DNA of 64,000 nucleotides from Kangiella sp. (lineage in GTDB: Bacteria > Pseudomonadota > Gammaproteobacteria > Enterobacterales > Kangiellaceae): NCBI GenBank assembly GCA_028284185.1, contig JANQSG010000013.1:1-64000 (forward strand), in the 5' to 3' direction. Positions within the stretch are counted from its first letter, which is position 1. Each line of letters starts with the position of its first letter. A program made the position numbers and the translations under genes. Below the pieces are notes generated by a model, which searched no databases, was not told the origin of the DNA, and worked only from the letters and a program-made list of their open reading frames with translations. Positions 25,250 through 34,127 of the stretch are shown piece after piece.

Positions 25250-26460
25250 TAGTGTGTCACCCTCTCTGGAACTGGTTTAGTCTTCTCGAATCTTGGCAAT
25301 AGCGGCAAGATCACTAAGAAGAATACGAAGTAGTAGATGGTACAAATGATACCTAAGGTTTTAGTCACATCAGTAACCGGTACTACACCTAAATAGCCTA
25401 AGACAAAGAAACAGACCACAAACAAGGCCAACGAAATCTTGTAAGAAGCACCGCGATAGCGAATAGACTTCACAGGTTGTCTATCTAACCAGGGCAGCAG
25501 GAACAAGACTACAATTGCCGCAGCCATTGCCAGGAAACCGAAAAACGGATCAGGAACCGCACGCAAGATAGTGTAGAAAGGCGTAAAGTACCATACTGGC
25601 GCAATGTGCGCCGGAGTTTTCAGTGGATTGGCAGGTTCGAAGTTCGGACGCTCCAGGAAATAACCGCCCAAGTCAGGTGCGAAGAACACAATCGCCAGGA
25701 AGATAATCAGGAACACCACCACACCCACAATATCTTTTACAGTGTAATAAGGATGGAAAGGAATACCGTCTAATGGAATACCGTTTTCATCCTTATGCTC
25801 TTTAATCTCAACACCATCAGGGTTGTTAGAGCCTACTTTATGTAGCGCTACAATGTGTAAAAACACCATCGCCACCAAAGCTAATGGTACAGCAACCACG
25901 TGCAAGGCAAAGAAACGGTTAAGCGTCGCTAAGGATAAGGTGAAGTCACCACGGATCCATTCAACCAAACCATCACCAATCACCGGGATAGTACCGAACA
26001 GATTAACAATCACCTGTGCCCCCCAGAAGGACATCTGACCCCAAGGTAATAAATACCCCATAAAAGCTTCTGCCATTAACAGTACAAAAATAATCATACC
26101 GAAGATCCAGACCAATTCGCGCGGCTTTTTGAATGAACCATAGATAATGCCACGGAACATGTGCAGATAAACCACCACGAAGAAGGCTGAAGCACCAGTC
26201 GAGTGCAAGTAACGGATCAACCAGCCCATTTCCACATCGCGCATGATGTATTCCACCGAAGCGAATGGTTCGCTTGGGCTATAGAACATGGTTAACCAGA
26301 TGCCGGTTAATAATTGGTTAACTAAGACCAATAAGGCCAATGAACCAAAGAAATACCAGAAGTTGAAGTTCTTTGGTGCGTAATATTCTGCTAAGTGCTC
26401 ATTCCAAACTTTAGTGGCAGGAAAGCGAGCGTCTAGCCATTGCATAAAGCTCTTAAACAT
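25249..26460 (-). CDS. petB: Ubiquinol-cytochrome c reductase, cytochrome b
   Basis: Cytochrome b forms the membrane core of complex III and holds two b hemes and the quinol sites. The 403 residues have about eight spans. Heme-ligand histidines occur in RYLHSTGASAFFVVVYLHMFRG and FALHVVAVPLALVAMVFLHIVALH. GSNNPDGVE and PVWYFTPFYTILRA follow. The Qo motif is PVWY instead of the classical PEWY. The start overlaps the petA stop by one base, and a one-base overlap also links the end to petC. The length is close to that of bacterial bc1 cytochrome b. Confidence 0.96.
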   Translation of the reverse strand: MFKSFMQWLDARFPATKVWNEHLAEYYAPKNFNFWYFFGSLALLVLVNQLLTGIWLTMFYSPSEPFASVEYIMRDVEMGWLIRYLHSTGASAFFVVVYLHMFRGIIYGSFKKPRELVWIFGMIIFVLLMAEAFMGYLLPWGQMSFWGAQVIVNLFGTIPVIGDGLVEWIRGDFTLSLATLNRFFALHVVAVPLALVAMVFLHIVALHKVGSNNPDGVEIKEHKDENGIPLDGIPFHPYYTVKDIVGVVVFLIIFLAIVFFAPDLGGYFLERPNFEPANPLKTPAHIAPVWYFTPFYTILRAVPDPFFGFLAMAAAIVVLFLLPWLDRQPVKSIRYRGASYKISLALFVVCFFVLGYLGVVPVTDVTKTLGIICTIYYFVFFLVILPLLPRFEKTKPVPERVTH

Positions 26461-27044
26461 TAGCTTTTACCCCCAACAAGAATGGTTTTATTAGTAGTAT
26501 CGATTACATAAGGTGGGATCTCTAAGTTGGCATTAGCCGGAACGCCGCTATAAACACGTCCCGCCAAATCAAATCGAGAGCCATGACAAGGACAGTAGAA
26601 ACCACCAACCCAGGCCGAATCCAAAGAACCTGGCTCGGCAAATAACTTCGGTGAACAACCTAAGTGGGTACACAAACCAATCGCTACAAAAATCTCCGGC
26701 TCAATCGAGCGCCACTCGTTTTTACAGTTTTCCGGCTGTTGCTTTTCATTTTCAGAATTTGGATCCGCCACTAATTCATTAGAAGCTGTTACCGCTTTTA
26801 ACATTGCCGGATCACGACGCATTACCCACACAGGCTTACCGCGCCATTCAATCGTGATCTGCTGACCATTTTCTAATTTACTGTAATCGGTTTGCACTGG
26901 AGCACCGGCAGATTTAGCTTTCTCACTTGGCTTCCAGGATTTGACGAAAGGCACAGCCGCAAAACCCGCACCCACAGCACCTACAACCGAGGTGATGCCG
27001 ATCATCAGATTCCTGCGTCCTTTATTGACGCCTTCATTACTCAT
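26460..27044 (-). CDS. petA: Ubiquinol-cytochrome c reductase, Rieske iron-sulfur subunit
   Basis: The Rieske protein moves electrons from quinol to cytochrome c1. With the ATG at 27044 it has 194 residues. It has an N-terminal Tat-type segment NKGRRNLMIGITSVVGAVGAGF that also anchors the protein, and cluster motifs CTHLGC and CPCHGS (Cys/His ligands). The frame opens with GTG six codons earlier, but the purine-rich GGGGGAG ribosome site lies downstream of that GTG, favouring the ATG. First gene of petABC. Confidence 0.95.
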   Translation of the reverse strand: MSNEGVNKGRRNLMIGITSVVGAVGAGFAAVPFVKSWKPSEKAKSAGAPVQTDYSKLENGQQITIEWRGKPVWVMRRDPAMLKAVTASNELVADPNSENEKQQPENCKNEWRSIEPEIFVAIGLCTHLGCSPKLFAEPGSLDSAWVGGFYCPCHGSRFDLAGRVYSGVPANANLEIPPYVIDTTNKTILVGGKS

Positions 27045-27195
27045 TAGATTAATCTCCCCCACTTCAAAAAAGAGCCTTTAGCACTCAAGCAACCCCATGC
27101 TAAACACTTGAAAAATAAGAAAAAGTTAGCAAAAGCTAATCGATTCAAAAATAACCCTATAAATCATATGCCTATTACAGCCATACTGGTGGCGC

Positions 27196-27224
27196 ATCAT
27201 ACTGGAAATAGCAAGAATTTACAA
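27196..27224 (-). promoter_or_regulatory. Predicted petABC promoter
   Basis: Minus strand TTGTAA (27219-27224) and TATGAT (27196-27201) with a 17-base spacer. The leader to petA would be about 145 bases. The rest of the 27063-27382 gap is AT-rich with no further gene visible. Confidence 0.55.
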
Positions 27225-27382
27225 TCTGGTCTGACCTTTTGAAAAATAATATTAAATGAGTTAGAAGCTAATGGACTTAGCGAAAAATTACACTTGGTTT
27301 ATCCTTTCTCTTTACTAAGAAAATCACATAATAGTAAAATTAAAAGTCTCACTTAAAACATGAATAATTCGGAAATCATCAA

Positions 27383-27691
27383 ATGAAAAAATTATTGCTA
27401 ACTTTAATGCTAATTACCCCTTCAATTACTTTCGCTGGCTGGCATCATGGGAAAATTGAACTGCTTGGAATCGGCTATGACGGTAAAACCATCTCTATTG
27501 GGCAAGAGGGTTTCACCAAAACAGATTGCACCTGCTACCCAACCTGGTCTAATCGATATTGTCTCGATCGCTCAAGAGACTCTTTTAAAGATGAATATGC
27601 CTTACTTTTATCCGCTAAAGCCCGTAATAAATCAGTATCAATACATATCAATGAAACCAGCTGTAAGGTTACAGCGATATACGAGCAGTAA
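27383..27691 (+). CDS. Small secreted cysteine-containing protein, unknown
   Basis: The 102-residue product starts MKKLLLTLMLITPSITFAG, a clear Sec signal peptide with cleavage after Ala18. The mature part (about 84 residues) has a beta-rich beginning (WHHGKIELLGIGYDGKTISI) and four cysteines: CTCYP, YCLDRSRDSF and one near the end (ETSCKVTAIYE). Four cysteines could form two disulfides in the periplasm. It sits alone between petABC and the rplM-rpsI block, opposite in strand to both. I do not recognise a named family. Confidence 0.65.
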   Translation: MKKLLLTLMLITPSITFAGWHHGKIELLGIGYDGKTISIGQEGFTKTDCTCYPTWSNRYCLDRSRDSFKDEYALLLSAKARNKSVSIHINETSCKVTAIYEQ

Positions 27692-27717
27692 TATCAAAAA
27701 GCGTAGAGTATCTAAAC

Positions 27718-27746
27718 AAAAACGCCTGCAAATGCAGGCGTTTTTG
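27718..27746. terminator. Bidirectional rho-independent terminator
   Basis: AAAAACGCCTGCA/TGCAGGCGTTTTT with a two-base loop. It lies between two convergent genes, the secreted protein (plus) and rpsI (minus), and can stop both. Confidence 0.9.
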
Positions 27747-27772
27747 TAGAACTTTCGAACTCTGATAAACGA

Positions 27773-28162
27773 TTAACGTTTAGAGAATTGAGGTTTCTTA
27801 CGTGCTTTGTGTAAGCCAACTTTCTTACGCTCAACCGCACGAGCATCACGAGTCACATAACCCGCTTTACGCAGTGCAGGACGCAATTCTTCATCATACT
27901 CCATCAAGGCACGAGTAATACCATGACGAATGGCACCCGCTTGACCAGTACCGCCGCCGCCAGCAACTGTTACGTAAACGTCAAACTTTTCTAAAGTTTC
28001 AGTTAACTCTAAAGGTTGACGAACGACCATGCGTGAAGTTTCACGACCAAAATATTGGTCTAAAGATTTTTGGTTTACCGTAATAGAACCACTGCCTGGA
28101 CGTAAGAATACGCGAGCAGTAGAGCTTTTACGACGACCAGTTCCGTAATATTGTTCAGCCAT
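27773..28162 (-). CDS. rpsI: 30S ribosomal protein S9
   Basis: S9 reaches into the P site of the 30S subunit with its C-terminal tail. The 129-residue protein contains [38 protein letters not shown] and the basic C-terminus [17 protein letters not shown], whose final Arg contacts the P-site tRNA. It follows rplM by 11 bases, the universal pairing. Confidence 0.98.
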   Translation of the reverse strand: MAEQYYGTGRRKSSTARVFLRPGSGSITVNQKSLDQYFGRETSRMVVRQPLELTETLEKFDVYVTVAGGGGTGQAGAIRHGITRALMEYDEELRPALRKAGYVTRDARAVERKKVGLHKARKKPQFSKR

Positions 28163-28173
28163 AGTCTTCTACC

Positions 28174-28602
28174 TTATATTTCTAAAGCGATTGGTTGCTG
28201 AGCGGCATGACCGTGCTCAGAACCCGCATATACTTTTAATTTACGGAACATGGCGCGACCTAGCGGATTTCTAGGAAGCATGCCTTTAACCGCTTTTTCA
28301 ATGATCATTTCAGGCTTACGCGCTTGTAAATCATTAAAATTAATCTCTTTAATACCACCTGGGTAACCAGTATGACGGTAGTACATTTTATCTTCTGCTT
28401 TGTTACCAGTCACAGTAACTTTCTCAGCATTGATCACGATAATATAATCGCCCGTATCAACGTGAGGGGTATATTCAGCCTTATGCTTGCCTTTTAACCG
28501 GCGAGCAACTTCAGTCGCCAAACGACCTAAAGTTTTACCTTCTGCATCAACCACGAACCAGTCGCGTTTTACAGTTTCAGGCTTTGCACTAAATGTTTTC
28601 AT
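28174..28602 (-). CDS. rplM: 50S ribosomal protein L13
   Basis: L13 is an early assembly protein of the 50S subunit. The 142-residue sequence has the conserved [20 protein letters not shown] start, the [17 protein letters not shown] and [20 protein letters not shown] blocks, and [20 protein letters not shown]. First gene of rplM-rpsI. A promoter is predicted about 35-60 bases upstream; the upstream leader is short. Confidence 0.98.
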   Translation of the reverse strand: MKTFSAKPETVKRDWFVVDAEGKTLGRLATEVARRLKGKHKAEYTPHVDTGDYIIVINAEKVTVTGNKAEDKMYYRHTGYPGGIKEINFNDLQARKPEMIIEKAVKGMLPRNPLGRAMFRKLKVYAGSEHGHAAQQPIALEI

Positions 28603-28632
28603 CTTTATTCAAGCTCCAAAAGCCGTTTGCAC

Positions 28633-28661
28633 TCTATAATGCAAGGTGATCGTATCGGCAA
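28633..28661 (-). promoter_or_regulatory. Predicted rplM-rpsI promoter
   Basis: Minus strand TTGCCG (28656-28661) and TATAGA (28633-28638) at 17-base spacing. The start would fall around 28627, giving a leader of about 25 bases. The remainder of the 28603-28920 gap shows no gene and holds the upstream region of the divergent HU-like gene. Confidence 0.6.
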
Positions 28662-28920
28662 CACTCAGCCACACGCACCTAAAAATTCAGAGCGCGAATT
28701 GTACAGAAACACCACCCCTAGCACAAGGGGAAATGCCATCAATAGTTAAAATTTTTGGGTGTCTTGAAGAAATTTACAGATTTTAGCCTTAATCTGTAAC
28801 AAAAGACTTTATTTAACGGGCTTTTAGCGCTATAAAAAGCGCTGGGAGAGTCAATTTTGCATTACTCGCCAAGACAGAAGCTATTTTAACAGTCATTTAA
28901 CATGAGGCAAAGGAAAAATA

Positions 28921-29253
28921 ATGGCAACTCGAAAAATCACCGCAGTCAAAGACAAATTCACCAAAACTCAAATCCTTAACGAAATCGCAGAACAAACTGG
29001 TTTAACCAAGAAAGATGTAGGCGCTGTATTAGACGAATTAGGCGTTGTCATCGAGCGTCACATTAAGAAACGTTCTTGTGGCGAATTCACCTTACCTGGT
29101 TTATTAAAAATCAGTACTGTGAAAAAGCCAGCCAAAAAAGCTCGTAAGGGTATCAATCCATTCACTGGCGAAGAAACTATGTTCAAAGCCAAGCCAGCTT
29201 CAATTGCGGTTAAAATCCGTCCGTTGAAGAAATTAAAAGATATGGTTGGTTAA
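28921..29253 (+). CDS. HU-family DNA-binding protein (extended type)
   Basis: The 110-residue protein is an HU/IHF-fold nucleoid protein. A basic N-terminal extension precedes the fold (MATRKITAVKDKFTKTQIL). The helical base has QILNEIAEQTGLTKKDVGAVLDELGVVIERHIKK. The beta-arm region is GEFTLPGLLKISTVKKPAKKARKGINPFTGEETMFKAKPASIAVKIRPLKKLK, with NPFTGEE replacing the classical NPxTGE arm tip. The size and extension differ from HupA/HupB (90 residues). It is alone in its unit with a strong terminator after it. Confidence 0.88.
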   Translation: MATRKITAVKDKFTKTQILNEIAEQTGLTKKDVGAVLDELGVVIERHIKKRSCGEFTLPGLLKISTVKKPAKKARKGINPFTGEETMFKAKPASIAVKIRPLKKLKDMVG

Positions 29254-29280
29254 AAACTTTATTCTTATTAACGAACCTCT

Positions 29281-29320
29281 AAAATAAAATGAGCTGGCAA
29301 ATGCCAGCTCATTTTATTTT
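29281..29320. terminator. Bidirectional rho-independent terminator
   Basis: AAAATAAAATGAGCTGGC pairs with GCCAGCTCATTTTATTTT around AAAT. It ends the HU-like transcript and, in the other direction, the sigma-factor operon that stops at 29334. Confidence 0.92.
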
Positions 29321-29333
29321 AAAACTTTACAAT

Positions 29334-29825
29334 TCATAAACCACCCGGTTTAGGAGGTAAAGTCCCCGCAGATCTAATATTAGTACTATCACTATAAAAC
29401 ATCTGTCTCATTTTATTAATAGAAAGCTCTCTAAGTTCTAAATTAGGCTGAGTAATGTATCGCCCCATCACAATCATGTTTTTATACTTATAAAACTTAA
29501 CATCGCAGCACTTATAATCTGGGCTATACAATTTAATAATGTCTTTTATATAAACTTGTTCAGCATCAGAAAGAGAAGTCCAGAATCGATGAAACCCATC
29601 TTTACCTTCTTCATAACTTTCATTCAATCTATCAACTAACTGTAAACGTGTTACTAACTCCACTTTTACTTCTGTATGAAGTTGCCGCCACTTTTTAGAG
29701 GTCAAATTTAATGATTTTTCATAAGACTTTTTATAGGCTAAATCTAGAGCTTGTTGTCGCTCCTTTGCTAAAGATATATTAAATACAATCATAAATAACC
29801 AAACATAAATACTACCCTTCATCAT
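29334..29825 (-). CDS. Exported protein of unknown function in an ECF sigma operon
   Basis: The 163-residue product has a signal peptide (IYVWLFMIVFNISLAKE, cleavage near residue 20). The mature domain is mostly helical and rich in charged residues. It contains KWRQLHTEVKVELVTRLQLVDRLNESYEEG and DKSDYKCCDVK-like spacing around a CC pair (actual segment YSPDYKCCDVKFYKYKNM). The end has a Pro/Gly tail PPKPGGL. It overlaps the preceding small gene by 14 bases, so it is translated with the sigma factor and small membrane protein. It could be the periplasmic sensor, but that is inference; no family recognised. Confidence 0.65.
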   Translation of the reverse strand: MMKGSIYVWLFMIVFNISLAKERQQALDLAYKKSYEKSLNLTSKKWRQLHTEVKVELVTRLQLVDRLNESYEEGKDGFHRFWTSLSDAEQVYIKDIIKLYSPDYKCCDVKFYKYKNMIVMGRYITQPNLELRELSINKMRQMFYSDSTNIRSAGTLPPKPGGL

Positions 29826-30108
29826 GATATACTCCTACAGCACCTGTTTTAGACTTATCGAGTTCTAGCTTCTTTACCATTTCGTATATTCTTTCTGATT
29901 CCAGCCTTACTTCTCTATAGTCAGTAAAAAAATAAGCACCAATCAATACATAAAGAGACGCTACTACATAATAAAAGCCACGTGGCGATACTAATTTTTT
30001 ATTCTGAACGTCAATAATAGCTCGCTCACGAATATCATTTAATCTACTAATCGTCTCTTGAGATACGGTTAATTCTTCAAGAATTTCATTTTTTTCCTCA
30101 AAACTCAT
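29812..30108 (-). CDS. Small bitopic membrane protein, putative anti-sigma factor
   Basis: The 98-residue product has a cytoplasmic helical half (EEKNEILEELTVSQETISRLNDI), one membrane segment at about residues 45-62 (GFYYVVASLYVLIGAYFF), and a periplasmic C-terminal part. That is the topology of a minimal anti-sigma factor, but no ZAS zinc motif (HxxxCxxC) is present. It overlaps both neighbours, by 11 bases with the sigma gene and 14 with the exported protein. The anti-sigma role is inferred only from topology and operon position. Confidence 0.6.
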   Translation of the reverse strand: MSFEEKNEILEELTVSQETISRLNDIRERAIIDVQNKKLVSPRGFYYVVASLYVLIGAYFFTDYREVRLESERIYEMVKKLELDKSKTGAVGVYHDEG

Positions 30109-30601
30109 GACATAGCTCCCTTTGAGCTTTTAACTTTTTAACAGCACGATAATAATGCTCCTTAACTGTACTTAAATTCATTTTCATAATTTTTGAAATA
30201 TCTTCAAAAGTGTTTTCTCCGTATATTTTCAAAAAAACAACTTGATATTGATTCTTACTTAATATGCTTTTTAGAAGTTTACTTATTTCTTTCGATTGCT
30301 GTAACTCAATTAATATCACTTCAGAGTTTTTCTCATTAACCGTATGTTCTTCATTACGAAATACAGAAGAAGCCCGAAATAGCCAATTCTTCCTCGACCA
30401 GTTTCGAATTTTGCTATTAAGCACCTTGAATGATAAATAGTTTAATTCTTCACTATTCTTATTTCGGTAATGCTTTAACAAACTAATCATCGTTTCTTGC
30501 ACCATATCTAAGGCCAAATCTCTATCTCCTAACTGCAATAAAGCAACTTTATAGAGTGCTTCTTGTTTACTTCTTAAAAAGTTTTCAAAATCCAATGACA
30601 A
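30098..30601 (-). CDS. ECF-type RNA polymerase sigma factor
   Basis: The 167-residue protein has the two conserved sigma regions of extracytoplasmic-function factors. Region 2 is LRSKQEALYKVALLQLGDRDLALDMVQETMISLLKHY, with DLALDMVQETM as the core. Region 4 is LSKNQYQVVFLKIYGENTFEDISKIMKMNLSTVKEHYYRAVKKL, a helix-turn-helix binding the -35 element. It heads a three-gene overlapping operon. A TATAAT-like box lies about 30 bases upstream (30629-30634, minus). Class and targets cannot be named from sequence alone. Confidence 0.9.
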   Translation of the reverse strand: MSLDFENFLRSKQEALYKVALLQLGDRDLALDMVQETMISLLKHYRNKNSEELNYLSFKVLNSKIRNWSRKNWLFRASSVFRNEEHTVNEKNSEVILIELQQSKEISKLLKSILSKNQYQVVFLKIYGENTFEDISKIMKMNLSTVKEHYYRAVKKLKAQRELCHEF

Positions 30602-30762
30602 AGAATTTTCCGAATTTCTTTAGTATTTATTATATAAAACACCATAAACGAGAAAAAAGTCGACAGTAAAATTCTTTTAGGCTGTAATTTTTTACATTTG
30701 GCTTTCAAGACAAAATAAAACTATTAAAGAATAGAGGTATATGCGCGTTTTATTAGTTCTTA

Positions 30763-31848
30763 TTAAGCCAAGTGCTCTTTGGCTAGATAATCTTTAGATT
30801 GCATTTCTTGTAGGCGGCTGATGGTTCGTTCGAATTCAAAGGCTAAGCCAGTTCCAATATAGAGTTCTTCAATGGCAACTTGGGCTGAGATAATCAGTTT
30901 TACGTGGCGTTCATAAAATTCATCGACCAAAGCAATAAAGCGTCTGGCTGCATCATTAACAGTATTATCCATTTGTGGTACTTGGCTAACGAATACTGTG
31001 TTATAGCTACGAGAAAGCTCAATATAGTCAGCGGCTGAACGTGGGCCGCCGCAGATGGCATCAAAAGTGAACCAAACCAGATTTTCTGAAAGGCGTACTG
31101 TATCAATCAAGCGCCCTTCAACTTTAAGCTTGCGACGCTCTTCCCCTTTCTGACCTGAAAGCTGCAAGAAGTATTCTTGCATATTGGCATCAGCTTGCGC
31201 ATCCAATGGGTAATGATAAATCTCTGCTTGCTCTAAAGTGCGCATGCGATAATCGGTACCACCATCCACATTCATAATCTGACAATGCTTTTCAATTAAG
31301 GCAATCGCTGGAAGAAATCTTTCGCGTTGCAAACCATTCCAGTAAAGCCTGTCTGGCGGAATGTTGGAAGTCGCAACCAATACCACACCACGCTCGAACA
31401 GTTCCTCAAACAAACCGCCCAAAATCATAGCGTCGGTAATATCTTTAACAAAAAACTCGTCAAAACAAATGAGTTTGGCGCGTTCAGAAAGTTGATCGGC
31501 TATTTTGGTTAAAGGATTTTTTTCACCCGCCAACTTTTTAAGCTCAGCATGTACTTCGTGCATAAAACGATGAAAATGCAGTCGAATTTTTTTATCAAAT
31601 TTTTCACCACCACCGACACAATTAAAAAAAGTATCCATCAGGTAGGTTTTGCCGCGCCCTACTCCGCCCCACATATAAAGCCCTTTTACTGACTTTGAGG
31701 TGCCAAATAGTTTGCTAAAAAAACCAGTACCTTTTTGCTTATCAAGATCGAAAAAGACTCGCGTTAAAGCTTCTATGGCTTCTTCTTGTGCCGCGTCCCG
31801 ACTAAAACCATTGGCTAAATCCTGTTGGTACTTTTCAATCGGCGTCAT
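30763..31848 (-). CDS. zapE: Cell division ATPase ZapE (AFG1-like)
   Basis: ZapE is an AFG1-type ATPase associated with the Z ring, helping constriction under stress or low oxygen. The 361-residue protein has Walker [13 protein letters not shown] (about 61-72), Walker [18 protein letters not shown], and the conserved [24 protein letters not shown]. It overlaps the upstream hydrolase gene by four bases (ATGA). In E. coli zapE lies near rplM-rpsI and zapG; this is conserved here. Confidence 0.94.
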   Translation of the reverse strand: MTPIEKYQQDLANGFSRDAAQEEAIEALTRVFFDLDKQKGTGFFSKLFGTSKSVKGLYMWGGVGRGKTYLMDTFFNCVGGGEKFDKKIRLHFHRFMHEVHAELKKLAGEKNPLTKIADQLSERAKLICFDEFFVKDITDAMILGGLFEELFERGVVLVATSNIPPDRLYWNGLQRERFLPAIALIEKHCQIMNVDGGTDYRMRTLEQAEIYHYPLDAQADANMQEYFLQLSGQKGEERRKLKVEGRLIDTVRLSENLVWFTFDAICGGPRSAADYIELSRSYNTVFVSQVPQMDNTVNDAARRFIALVDEFYERHVKLIISAQVAIEELYIGTGLAFEFERTISRLQEMQSKDYLAKEHLA

Positions 31849-32489
31849 GAGTCCACTAGTCCAGGTAAATTTGGCTCCAAAGCCTGTTCCAACTCTTCAC
31901 GCAAGTCCACCAAACGACTATGAAAAAAATGGCCTGCCTGCTCCATTTTGATTAATTCTGGCTGCGGCTCCAGCTCATCTATCCAGTCAAAAACCGCTTC
32001 TGGATCAACCACCTCGTCAGCATCACCCATCACCACCAGCCAGGGGCAATCTGGAATCACAAAATCATCGAAACTAAAACGATTAACCGGCGGTGCAATA
32101 CTGATTAGTTGACTAGGTGCTTGTTTATGAGCCTGCAAAGCGGCAATCCAGGAACCAAAACTAAAACCTGCTAACCATAGCTCATGATCCGGATATTGGC
32201 TTTTGGCATATTCAATAGCTTTAATCAAATCCTGCTGTTCACCAATACCTTCATCGTATTCACCGTCAGAATGGCCTACCCCGCGAAAGTTAAAACGCAA
32301 AGCTGGAATTCCTAAGCCTGCTAAAGTTCGAGCAACGGTATGAATAACCTTATTGGTCATGGCGCCGCCATGTTGTGGATGGGGGTGACAACAAACCGCT
32401 ACTGCTCGATGCTGTACGCCGTCCGGCAGATCCCACACCGCCTCAATCGAGCCAAGATCCCCATCAATCAATATATGGTTCTTATTCAC
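31845..32489 (-). CDS. Alpha/beta hydrolase (COG2945 type)
   Basis: The 214-residue protein has an alpha/beta-hydrolase fold: [36 protein letters not shown], then the nucleophile elbow [15 protein letters not shown] with catalytic Ser in GFSFG. A later Asp ([13 protein letters not shown]) and His ([11 protein letters not shown]) complete the triad. Such proteins are esterases with unknown substrates; their [14 protein letters not shown] block is typical. It is co-transcribed with zapE by a four-base overlap. Confidence 0.88.
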   Translation of the reverse strand: MNKNHILIDGDLGSIEAVWDLPDGVQHRAVAVCCHPHPQHGGAMTNKVIHTVARTLAGLGIPALRFNFRGVGHSDGEYDEGIGEQQDLIKAIEYAKSQYPDHELWLAGFSFGSWIAALQAHKQAPSQLISIAPPVNRFSFDDFVIPDCPWLVVMGDADEVVDPEAVFDWIDELEPQPELIKMEQAGHFFHSRLVDLREELEQALEPNLPGLVDS

Positions 32490-32621
32490 AATAATTCAGT
32501 CATAATCACTAATAGCGCTATTTTCTCATAATTATAAAATATGTATAGCCCAATAAAAAAAGAGCCAATTGACTCCCTGGAATTTAAAAGTTTACTTTTC
32601 TAAATATTTTATGATTAGCTT

Positions 32622-32652
32622 AAAAACAAAAAGCAGACTCAGATCTGCTTTT
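32622..32652 (-). terminator. Rho-independent terminator of the ALDH operon
   Basis: On the minus strand AAAAGCAGA pairs with TCTGCTTTT around a six-base loop, followed by TTTTGTTTTTA. It starts 20 bases downstream of the aldehyde dehydrogenase stop codon. Confidence 0.85.
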
Positions 32653-32671
32653 CGCGCAATACTATAACTAA

Positions 32672-34108
32672 CTATAAATTGGGAGACTTAAATACCACCA
32701 TTTTATCCACTTGCATATCTTCAATGGTATGCGGGATACCGCCCACCCCATAGCCAGAGTGTTTTAAGCCAGCAAAAGGCATACCGTCAATTCTAAAGGC
32801 AGTGTGATCATTAACCATCACCGCTGCTGCATTGATATGTTTTCTTACATAAAATGCATTGTCGATATTTGAAGTGAACACTGTGGCCTGGAAAGAAACT
32901 TCTAAACTGTTAGCTAAATTTATAGCCTCTTCCATTGCGTCCACTTCATAGATACAAATCACTGGGCCAAACACTTCCAGTTGACTCACTTTAGCATCCA
33001 GCGGCGGATTCAATAAAATCGTCGGTTGATAACAAGTCTCGGAAATTGGCTGGCCACCTGTAATTAACTGAGCACCAGCATCAATGGCTGCAGTCACCCA
33101 CTCATGGATCCGCTGACACTCTTGCGGCTTAATCAAGGGCCCTACCTGGGTTTTATCATCTAAAGGATCGCCAACCACCAAACTTTCCGCCAAACTTTTC
33201 AAACCATTAATAAAGTCTTGCGAATGACCTTTTTGCAAATAAACTCTTTGTACCGAGACACAAACCTGTCCCGCATGATAGAAACCACCTTTGCCCAAAA
33301 GCTGTACTGCATCATCATAATCTGCATCGGGATAAACCAAAGCTGGTGCCACACCACCATGCTCTAAGGCACAGCGAGTTCCTGGCGCTAACTTCGACTT
33401 CAACATCCAACCGATTTTAGCGCTGCCAATAAAACTAAAGAAACTCACCCTGGGATCGGTCACTAACTTGGTCGCAGTGGTATTATTATCACTAATAAAC
33501 ACCTGACACCAAGCTTCTGGTAAGCCCGCTTCAATCAAAATATCCCTTACTGCTATGCACGATAAAGGCGTATCACTGGCTGGTTTGACAATCACCGGGC
33601 AGCTGGCAGCAACCGCAGCAATGACCTGATGAATAATTAAGTTAAAAGGATGGTTAAAAGCACTGACTGCTACCACCACACCAATCGGCTCTTTTAAGGT
33701 AAAGGCAGCACGATTGGCACTGTACCTATCACCGCCCATTGGAATAACCTCACCATGCTCATTACGAATCGCCTCGATCGCCAATTTACAACCATCAATA
33801 GCGCGATTGATTTCCACTTTAGAGTCCAAATAAGGCTTACCACCTTCGCTGGCCGCTAATTGGGTAAGTTCCTCCACTCGAGCGCTAATAATCTCCGCCG
33901 TTTTTTCTAAAACTTGTACTCTTTGATGAACGGTCATCCAGCCAGCCTTATTTAGATATAAAGCTTCGGCACTAGATAAGGCATCCTGCAAATGCTGTTC
34001 ACCGACGGTAGCTATTTCGGCAATTTTAGAACGATCATAAGGATTAAAAACTTCTAAAGTTCCCGCCTTAGGAGTTTCCGAGTTAATTTTTACGCCATGA
34101 TTTATCAT
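32672..34108 (-). CDS. NAD(P)-dependent aldehyde dehydrogenase family protein
   Basis: The 478-residue protein belongs to the ALDH superfamily, oxidising an aldehyde to an acid. Motifs seen: VVAVSAFNHPFNLIIHQVIAA and CPVIVKPASDTPLSC (cofactor binding), FIGSAKIGW, the catalytic glutamate in ALEHGGVAP (family ELGG form altered to EHGG), and the catalytic cysteine in FYHAGQVCVSVQR. The C-terminal region has EVFGPVICIYEVDAMEEA. It follows the TPP enzyme gene by 19 bases, so the pair probably acts in one pathway, possibly on an aldehyde or keto acid; the substrate is not known. Confidence 0.88.
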   Translation of the reverse strand: MINHGVKINSETPKAGTLEVFNPYDRSKIAEIATVGEQHLQDALSSAEALYLNKAGWMTVHQRVQVLEKTAEIISARVEELTQLAASEGGKPYLDSKVEINRAIDGCKLAIEAIRNEHGEVIPMGGDRYSANRAAFTLKEPIGVVVAVSAFNHPFNLIIHQVIAAVAASCPVIVKPASDTPLSCIAVRDILIEAGLPEAWCQVFISDNNTTATKLVTDPRVSFFSFIGSAKIGWMLKSKLAPGTRCALEHGGVAPALVYPDADYDDAVQLLGKGGFYHAGQVCVSVQRVYLQKGHSQDFINGLKSLAESLVVGDPLDDKTQVGPLIKPQECQRIHEWVTAAIDAGAQLITGGQPISETCYQPTILLNPPLDAKVSQLEVFGPVICIYEVDAMEEAINLANSLEVSFQATVFTSNIDNAFYVRKHINAAAVMVNDHTAFRIDGMPFAGLKHSGYGVGGIPHTIEDMQVDKMVVFKSPNL

Positions 34109-34127
34109 GAGAACTTCCTATAATTTT

